The position numbers and the translations under genes are program-made. Positions 1-9,500 of a stretch of 10,177 nt of DNA are shown here, piece by piece. Numbering within the stretch: the first letter of the stretch is position 1; each line of letters starts with the position of its first letter. A model generated the notes under the pieces. It did no database searches. It was not told the origin of the DNA and saw only the letters and a list, made by a program, of their open reading frames with translations. The DNA is from Phoronis ovalis (Eukaryota > Phoronida > Phoronidae): contig JAOXYB010052946.1 in the NCBI GenBank assembly GCA_028565635.1, positions 1,287-11,463 on the forward strand, written 5' to 3'.

Positions 1-77
1 TCATTCATATAACCGCGTGTCATTCATATAACCGCGTGTCATTCATATAACCGCGTGTCATTCATATAACCGCGTGT
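1..77. repeat. 19-bp minisatellite, four perfect copies
   Basis: The unit TCATTCATATAACCGCGTG occurs head to tail at 1-19, 20-38, 39-57 and 58-76 without a mismatch. The array starts at the window edge, so its true length is unknown. Identity between copies points to recent expansion or homogenisation. Each unit carries a CGCG core in otherwise AT-rich DNA. I see no match to a known satellite that I can name. Confidence 0.95.
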
Positions 78-457
78 ATTTAAGCGAATGGGTTTTAGTG
101 TTCAGGGATGAAAATGAAACAGGCGTTTAAAAACACCGAGCTGGCTGTATAAGAGCTTTTCACACGGCGTAGCAACTGCTTATATTTCAACATTTCCAAA
201 TAGTGAACATACACATTATTCTTTTAATTCAAAATTATTGAAATACACTACAAAAAATAGTTATAAAATATGATATCAATCATAGTTTTTAAACATATTC
301 TATCTGTAAAGCCTGTTTTTGCATTAAGATTACTTGTACAGTATAACTTTAAGAGAAAGAATGACAAATAATTATTGAACCAGAAGTTGTGAAATGCAAC
401 ATGACATGTAACTACATGTACAAAACACTGTTAATTATTTCTTTTTTATGTATCTAG
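78..457. other. Non-coding stretch before exon 1
   Basis: AT-rich sequence with no supported exon. A short ATG frame near 109 gives only a dozen or so residues and no signal peptide. Because exon 1 enters in mid-codon, at least the 3' part of this stretch is intron; whether the first coding exon lies to the left of the window cannot be seen. Confidence 0.6.
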
Positions 458-588
458 CCGATTTTTCTTGTGAACCTGGAGGAGTAATCATGACATCGCC
501 GTCAGAGAATATCACATCCCTTAATTATCCCAATGAATACAGGCATAACCTTAACTGCAGTTACACTATTTACGCTCCAGATGGATAT
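458..588 (+). CDS. Exon 1: N-terminal half of CUB domain
   Basis: The acceptor is TATCTAG before 458 and the donor is TAT|GTAAGA at 589. Two bases complete a codon begun upstream, so this is not the first coding exon. The translation includes CEPGGVIMTSP, then SLNYPNEYRHNLNCSYTIYA and PDGY. This is the start of a CUB domain: first Cys with a Gly pair, the S-x-NYPN-x-Y signature, the second Cys in NCSY, and an 'I-x-APDG' strand. Two N-glycosylation sequons (NIT, NCS) are present. The exon exits in phase 0, matching exon 2. Confidence 0.9.
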
Positions 589-3500
589 GTAAGAATTTCT
601 TTGTGTTTTGTAACGTAACGTATTTGAAGCTGCATTATCATATAATATTGCGTTAGAAACTATACATACCTTGTTATTAGGTGGATAGCTAAAATTAAGT
701 CTTAATTACTTAAATCTTGGAGGTAAAATTTATCCATTCAATGGCATTTTATTTGTTGAATACTAACAACTTTTTACTTACTGTAGTCAAGGGGAAAATA
801 AAATTATTTCCCTGGATCATAATTCTAAAGCTATTTCTTTTTAGGTTGTCAATCTTGAATTCAAACACTTTGATTTAGAAGGTTACAGATTTTCCTTTAA
901 CCGAATATACAACCAAGTCAACATATCTATCAACTACCTGTTTTGTTTTGATAATGTTACGGTTTATGATGGTCCATCTTCTTCAAGCCCTGTCTTTCTG
1001 AGTGGGGAGTATTACGAATGGCCCAGTACCGATCCTGGAGTTTTGTGTGGTTCTTCAATACCGTTACGTGGTTCTAAAGAGCCATTACAGTCTACAAGCA
1101 ATAGTATGCATATACAGTTCGTTTCTGATGAATTTTTTGCTGGGACTGGATTTTCAAAGCACGTTCTACATTTACACTGCCGACATTAACTATTCCAGGT
1201 AAATAACATAAGACATCGTGTGACACAATAAATATTATCTGAGTAAATGATACGCTGTGTGTAACCTCGATATTTAACAACAGTCATTTATACCACTTCG
1301 AAAAGTATTCATTATTTTGTGAAGCGTACAGAGATGAAAAGTATACTAGTGTTGTATGGATCTTCGTAGAGGATAAAAAGAAACCAACAAGAGCGATAGT
1401 AGAGTAAAATCGAAGTCCTAATTTTTATTTAAAATCAGAACATTTTATAGAGATCACAATTTACGTAAGCAAAATCATGAATATATGATTAAAACAATAT
1501 TTCGTAATGACACCTTGTGATCGTTATCCTAAGAAGGTTGTTAAATTATATCGTGGGCGGCCAACATGCAGTTTTACGCTTCATAGCTGTTACTTTTGTA
1601 ATCAAGATTGTTGACCCACTCACTACTTAAGAATCGCATGAACCGGGATGGACTTCGTTTCAAGTCATTTGAATTTTAGAATTTGGAACGTTTGGTGTAC
1701 TCCTAAAATGTCCCTATAACGCGAGCACCATGCAACTCTTGAACAAAGAGTTATAGCACAGCTCTTCTCCATCGATCCTTGTACAACTCAACTTTCCATT
1801 GTTTATAACGTCATTCTGCGAATTGCACAGATCTTACATATGGCGTTCAGACATTGGTTTCCGAATACTCTGACCTGTTATAACGATTTTTTAAATTTGA
1901 AAATGTAAAGCTGTTTCAAATAATTATGCAACAATATTGAACGGAGTTTGCATTCGGTAACATTAGGTAACAGAAACTCTTATTATTCAGTTGTTTTGAA
2001 AGTTTAGATTGAATCAATCTTTTTTGCAAAATATGCCTGGAAAAAAATTCTTTTAAACTTTCATATTTTTAAGAATATGCCAGTGAGAAAACATGGTATG
2101 GCGTAAAATTAAACTCAGTTCCAAAAGGTTATTGTCACAGGTAGTGTAGTGAGAACACAAAATGCTCATCAATACATTGGGATGGCAGCTGCTGTTCACT
2201 GACTCATTCCAAAGATTCTTTAGTGTCTTTGATTTGGTCTATGCAGCTACGGTTTTGTGGAAATCAGCTTGATTTTTCTTCAGCGGCAATCATTGGATAA
2301 TTCTGCTTAGCTGTATGCGAATAAAATGTTTGCTGCTTTGGATGTGATCATACTATTGGTTTTGTAGTTTGCCTATTACACTCATATTTTCCTTTTAAGC
2401 TAAATAAATCTAAATGTAAATGTAACAAAAGAGGCATGGATGCTGCCTTCTGGTATTACATAATATGCCAACTATAGTTTCTGTTTTTAGCTTTTGATCC
2501 CTTAAAGGATGAAAATCTCTATCCTTTCGGAATTAGTGCTGGAGATACAAATTTGGTCAACTGTGATAGTATTTCGTGGAGAGATTATTATGAATGCAAG
2601 GAAATATCAGCTTATTACTTGGGAATACCCTTCTTTAATGGCAGGCACGAAAAATTATACGTAAGTGCAATCTTAGTAAGGCAAAAATGCTTAATGTTCC
2701 GAGTGCGTTTTCCCATTCAGTCACTGTAAGTTTCTGTATGGAGAGAGTGCGGACTGGTGTGTCAGGACGATTGAAAGGCAGGCTCGATATAAAATGCATA
2801 CATAACCTTTTAGCACTTAGCATTAAGTTTTATAATGGCAGCTATCCGTGCTGAGCATTGACATATCCGTAACCTGAGACTATTATAATAGTCCCAGCTA
2901 TAACGTCGATAAAAATGAATCGGGCAAATTTGATAATTCTTGTTGGGGTATGGCATAAGGTCCCAATTGATGTGACCACAGTAGTGGCGGAGTGGTCTGG
3001 CCATGCTGGAAGAAGTGCGTGAACCTTAAATATATGATTTTTTCTTTCTTCCTCCTTGGCGCTGGCTTTCTTGTTTGTTTCTGTTTGATAGGTACATCAC
3101 TGTACAAGAGATTGAAAGTAATATTAGCTTTTTAAAGTAAAACACACCAAAATTTGATGGGATTATTTGAACTAGGGCAAAGCTATGAATTTTGTCAGTT
3201 GTTAGGTTGTATTTTCCTGGGGGTAGTCTACATAGTGGAATAGCAAAACATTTTAGTGGTCATGCCTGCCCGAAAAATTAACTGGGAGTAGTATACATAA
3301 TAATCTTCAGTTCTTAACAGGTCATGTTTGGGAAATGTTTATAATGATTTAAATTACCTGAATTTACTATAGAAATGGATGGGAAAATGAACTGTGTCCT
3401 TATACCATATATATAGCTTTTGTTCAGTCTGAATAAATCCATCTGTACCATCTCAACTAATGTCTGGGCTTAACCATAGTCAATTGTGGTTATATTCCTT

Positions 3501-6500
3501 CAATTTAACAAGAGCAAAATAAATACGTCATTAAACTTTTGACCCGACTTTCTTTCTGGGTGATCCCACCACGTCTATTCTATTATGATGAATCGTTCTG
3601 AATAGGTATCGCCGGGGATCCCACTTACAGTTTTATATATCCTAGACAGTTAATCCACTGTTATATCTATTATTGTAAGCTGCAATTTGATTGATGTCAA
3701 GACTTTCGCGATACTATACACAAGTCATATATAAAGGGATTATCGTTCTTCTGCTTTTTGAGATAATAAGCAAAAATAGACTATGGTTAAGCTCAGACGT
3801 TAATTGAGAAGGCACGGAACACTAACGGATGGATTTATTCAGACTGGCTTATGTCGTGTTAGTAACATTATGGGAACTTTACTTACAAAACAGAGGGATA
3901 GAAATTGTAAGTATCATTAGTTTGTGTACACTGCGTAACATTAGAAAAAGTATGGAAGCGTTGCTGTGACTAATTTTTTTTGTATACTTTGCTTCTCCAG
4001 ATTTGTAAAAACGGAGCTATCCATTTCAATTATGGGTATGATATATGGTGGCCATATGTATTCGGTACTCGTTCATGGATGAATACTCTTGCAATAGTGG
4101 CGCCTTTTCAAGCTCGATCAGACCCTATCGCATTATGTTTTCTCAATCGAACAGATCTTCAGAGTCAGGTGTATTATCAAATATACGAAGAAAATGATTT
4201 AAAAATCAAACCCTCGACGTACTCCTAAACGCGACTAATGACGTGGCTAATATGAGTCTTGTGCCACCTGGTAAGTTTATAAATGTGATCAATTGCGCTT
4301 CAACTTTCATGACTTCAAAATCAATTTTCATAAGATCCTGCATCTAAATATCCTGTGAAGTTATATTAATCGATCGTCAAGAAAGTTATAAAGGATCCCC
4401 TGGATCGTCATATGTGTACGTGCTGATTTGATAGTCACGCGGATCGGCGCACCGTAGGCTCCAAAGTTGCAAAATGTCTATTTTCGTGTTTTTACACACG
4501 TATGTTTTATAGTGTAGTGTTTAATGAAACTTTCACAATAACTTTGAAAACAATATATTATTACGTTTTTAACAAAAGAGAAAAATGTCTTAATATCTAA
4601 TGTCGTTTTTTCAGATTTCGTTGCTAAATGGGTTCTTGTCGTGACATGGGTGAACATCTTACCTGATAAATCATGTGATTATTGGATATTCCAGCATTGC
4701 GAACGGTGCGAGAAAAAGAGACGAGATTGTCTGCATAACCTTCCGAATGAACCAGTAATTATTTTCCAGATACATTACGAAAACTTCTCATCTAGAAATC
4801 TATACTCCCTTTTCCGGTCGACTTTACCCCAGTACAGTAATTAGAGGTTATACTTATAGCAGTCTGAATAAATCCATTCGTTAGTGTTCCGTAGCCTCTC
4901 AACTAACGTCTGGGCTTAACCATAGTCAATTTTTGTTTATTATCTCGAAAAGCAGAAGAACGTTAATCCCTTTATTTCTATATAAAGTGTCACGAAAGAC
5001 ACCAATCAAATTGCAGCTCACAGTAATAGGTATAACAGTGGACTATGCTGCTGGGGGGGGGGGGTCGATCACACACATGCTGTGCTGTCAGAGTTTATCT
5101 ATAGTCCGCTAAACTAAAACCAACCTCCCCAGAAAGTCATAATAATAGAATAGAAGTGGTAAGCGACGATGGAACACGCAGACAGAAAGGTTTATCTCGG
5201 TTGGTAAAAGATTAATGACGTAATGATTTCGCTCTTGTTAAATTGAAGGAATATAACAAAACTTGACTATGGTTAAGCCCAGACGCTTGTTGAGAAGCTA
5301 CGGAACACTAACGGATGGATTTATTCAGACTGTACTTATAGTATAGTACAGTAGGAAGCCAAATGTCGACAGGCTAATGGTTCATTATTTATATTCCGAA
5401 ATGCGAACTTTAATAATACTGGACGGATTTTTAAGATTCAAGGAACGAATTGTAACTAATTTTACTGTTATGTATTTATTTTCATAAATCAGATTCAAGT
5501 GTTAAAAAAAATGAGCAAAACGTGTCCAGACAGAAGGCGTGGAGTGGAGGATAATCCGTTCACAAATTACCTATTATGACATTATCGATTTAAACTCTTC
5601 TGGAAACTCTGTTCATAAAATACTTTAGATGACGCAGGTTGTTTCCTTGAAATCAGTTGTTAAAATGGGAGTATAGAAACTAAATAACAAGGCAGGCAGG
5701 ATAGTCTGGTTCAGTTTATATGAGATATTTTCGTAAATAAGTGTATTATTTGCTGCCATACGCACTTCTTAAATATTAGGAATCAAAATAAAAGGAGCGT
5801 TTTGTGTACTTTCTTTAGTGATCTTGTCTCCTCCATTGGCTTCCCGTGTGATTACGTGAAACAATATTACATAATTTATTTGACATAAAAAAATATATTA
5901 ATAAAAATATAGTTTTAGCGTCCATGCTCAAAACGAGAACCCATTATATTGTTCATATATTGTTAATCACCATAGAAATGACACCCGTACTAACAGTAAT
6001 AGTTAAACAATTATATGTTGTTTTATGGTTCTTAGGGAAATACATTTCAAGGTGTCCTAATCACTGACGGAATCTACACATTTGTTCGCTTTATTTACCC
6101 CAGGGGAGGAATAAACTGGGTGTATCCAGGTAAAAGTTTACTGTGTTTAATCAGATTTCAACTATTAAGAAAGGTTTAAGAAACTTTTTCTTTTTTTAAA
6201 TGTGACATCACCAAAACTATGCCGTTGAAATCAGTAAAATGTACATGATTCATGAATATAGGATACGTAATATTTAAAAAACGACAACGGGAAACAATGA
6301 TGACCATCAAAGGGTTTTATAAAAGCTAGCACAAGACCTGTGAAATCATGCACTAAAATAACTTTACGTGGATATTACACTAAAATTAAATGCATAAGAG
6401 CTTCTAAAAGTACCAGTGTATTAAGATAATTTCTGATTTTCTCCAAACATTTACTAGTAATGTCAAAATGTTAAAACACGTTGTACCTTTCTCTAATGAA

Positions 6501-9500
6501 AGTCTATGTCCTATTTTCAGGTTTATATAACCTTCAGTATTATTCATATTACTCTACTTTGGCGCTACAGTGGCCTGCTGCTGGATGGAATGCTGGTGAT
6601 GGCGAAAATGTTTTTAGTGGTGATATTGAAACAAATTTTTATAACCTTCCTGATTCTGGTAAAATTAATATGAGATATCTTGCAGAAAAGTTAGGCAATA
6701 CAGGTAACTAAGTGGAGTGATCAGTAATCTCGGTAACGATTGATTAAAAGTTTGAACACACTGGTTCTAGTAATATACATGAAAATAGTACGAGAACCGT
6801 TTGAAAATTCAATACATGATGAGATCATTTGTACTCTTGCATTTGCTGAGTAAAACAGTAGCAAAGAATTAGGTGAAAAATGTCTTGATATTTTTGTTGG
6901 GAAATTATTTCATACATAATTGCAGGCACACGTGGTGTGTATATGTATCGTCTTGAAAATTCTACTGGTGGGAAAGATGCTGTCATTAAATGCAAGGAGT
7001 GGTACACGATTCAGCCTGAACCAAGTAATTGGGCACAGATGCCAGCTTGCCCATGTAATATGTGGCAGGCTTGGTGGGATCCAAGGTACATTTTTTAGTT
7101 ACTTGCCTAGTTTAGTACGTTCGTTATAGAACAGTAGCATGCAAAACAAAAATACAGTACGTGTACGGTAGTAAGGTTATGTGTAAGGTTATTTAACGCA
7201 AAATCAAGTGACGTAGTGTGTATACCAATTATATAGGATTAAACAAAACAAGTAAAAATAGATCGTGAAGCATAAATTAAAATAAGGAAATTGTGTGCGC
7301 ATGGATACTACAGTATTTTAAATTTATAACATATATGGACTATAATTGTACAAAACATTCTCCTTAAGACTAAGAGCGTTTTCCCATAAACTTTTAAAAA
7401 TGTATAATATATAAGTTTAGGGAGAATGTTTTGTACAACTGTAGCCCTGGTACTATTTCTTATTTTAAAAAATGGCCTTTCTGACCTGGTCAACAAGATA
7501 TTTAGAGTTTTTAGAGAAGAGGTTCGTTCCCAAAGCAGAAAAGTAGTTATCTAGGTGTGTAATCACCTTATTAATCTGTATAGTATGTACAATATAGCTT
7601 TGAACTGGACTGGCGTACGAGATGGAAGAATTGGGATACGTGGTGTGTATCCTCTAGGTTTTCTGTCAATGGCACGTACCAGAAATGTTGCTATGAGACG
7701 TCATGGTTTGGACAATGGTCATTGATTGTAAATTCATTGAAATCTGGCCACTTAGTGGTGGTAAGTAATTTCACAACCATTTGACAAACATTCTCTGCGT
7801 AATAGGAAACAAACATATATATATACATGTACAGTGTATGAACAAACACGTTTCAGTAGAAAACTGTCACTACAAATTCTAAGTTTAAAACATTTTGTTA
7901 TTTGTGAACTTTAGTACGACAGTACTGACCATAATGCAAAACAACGTTAAAGAATGGCCTTTAATTTCTATTATTTAGGACTGGGAAAATGACCAAGATG
8001 CTTTTGACCAGTGTTGTGTCTACGCATCAGATTCGTGCTGGATGTTCTTTGATAGACGACCTTCTGACACATGTGCATCATACCTGCCACCTGCATGGGG
8101 TACGAGATTAATCGTTAACTGTACTTAAAATAACACCTTACCGTTTTAAATGTACATTTGTTTTGACTGCAGCAAAAAATAAACTGTAATTCTACAAGCG
8201 CTATTTAAACGTATTTGTTATTAATTCATGTAAAAAGCAAAAGAAATATAAATACTTATAAGAAAAAGTAAGTTTAAATTTCAAAACAAAAAAATCAGTC
8301 TTCACACTTATTTAAATCTAGGGTTATTTTACATAATTATCAATATGCATTCATAATTCTGCAAAAACTATTTACTTACAGTAAGATGTAAATATTAATA
8401 GAAACGTTAATCTCATATATTGCAGCACCGACAAGAGGCGATCCTCATTTGCTGTCATTTGATGGATTTAATTTTACGTTTAACGGTCTTGGTGAATTTG
8501 TTCTGGCTAATATCAATAACAGCGAATATCAAGTTCAAGTCAGAGCTACTCTAGCTCCAGGTGCGTGTGACTTAAAGATCAATGTATTGTAATGAATTCA
8601 TAAATTGTAAGAAAATGGATCACAATTTAAAATGTGACTTAAACGCCTTTGTATTAATTAACACTGTAAAAAGAAAACTTAATTAAAAACAAAAAAGTGA
8701 CAATTTAATATGTAATAAATAATGTTTTACTAAGTCAGAAACTAGTAGTCTTCTAAATGCATAATTAATGATTTTTCTTAATTTGTCAGATTCTGATAAA
8801 GCTACAGTTTTCTCAGCAGTCGCCATGAAACGTCAAGGACAACCAGTTATACAGTTTAATCTGAGAAATTCAGACGATCTCGATTGTTATATTAACGGCA
8901 GTTTAACAGACATATCGAATATGACTAATATGTCTTCGCCAGTACCTAGTTTGCCAAATAACATCTTGTTGATGAGGCCTAGTAACTCATCCATCCAAGT
9001 CAATTTTGATTCTGGATTCAGCGTAACAACAAAGGCAAACTTGGTACGTTGGAACATGCAGTAGATATACCTTAATATGTCAACCAATGTCATTTCTTGT
9101 ACCATCCCATGCAGTAGGTAACAAGTTGTATAGTATCTACCAATAGTGCCACCTTGTCCCGAGAAAATATGAAGTTTCTTGTAGTAAACTAGCCACTGTC
9201 AGAAAATGAGATGCCAAAGAGAACTTTGTCTAGTATTTTTGAAACAATATAGCAACTTCTTTTTTTCCTACTTTAGTCATGTTATCATGTGTGTTCCTGT
9301 ATATAGCACTTCTCTTATGCAGGGAATGTTATCAATCACCGTCTCTACCCCGCAAGTATTCATGAACAGAACAGAAGGTTTAATGGGTACTTTTAATGGG
9401 AATTTAGAAGATGATCTAACAGCAGAAAATGGAACAATTTTATCTCTATTCGTAACAGAAAAAAAAATATTTGAGAATTTTGGAATGACATGTAAGCTGT

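Larger units (their letters stand above)
4755..6035. other. Intron 5 (about 1.28 kb), hosting MITE copy 2
   Basis: It starts at GTAATT and ends at GGTTCTTAG. The exon 5 frame stays open to TAG at 4842-4844, only 15 bases before the MITE. MITE copy 2 occupies 4860-5332. The remaining part, 5342-6035, is AT-rich and I see no exon or repeat in it. Confidence 0.7.

Noticed and set aside
1-77. CRISPR-like array
   Set aside because: Repeats are directly adjacent with no spacers, and the DNA is animal.
1002-1202. 66-codon plus-strand frame starting at ATG 1002
   Set aside because: Most of it is the wrong frame of exon 2. Only its last 14 or so codons are meaningful, as the post-frameshift CUB end.
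1733-1754. Short palindrome AACTCTT...AAGAGTT in intron 2
   Set aside because: Only 7 bp per arm with no tail or function; this is expected by chance.
2635-3107. Three overlapping minus-strand open frames of 62-69 codons
   Set aside because: They lie in intron 3, or overlap exon 3 antisense, show no domain pattern, and have lengths expected by chance.
3425-3855. hAT-type element with an 8-bp duplication
   Set aside because: The CAG terminus fits, but copy 2 shows an exact 9-bp duplication and an 8-bp reading does not match on the two sides.
6920-7129. 69-codon frame covering exon 8
   Set aside because: It is out of frame with the AMOP signature (CKEW...CPC), which reads in a different frame and splices correctly on both sides.
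8768-8789. ATG 8768 as a gene start
   Set aside because: It lies upstream of a clear TTTGTCAG acceptor, and the phase carries on from exon 11 within one VWD domain.
9206-9322. ATG 9206 and the frame leading into exon 13
   Set aside because: This is intron read-through; the VWD sequence begins exactly after TTATGCAG at 9322.
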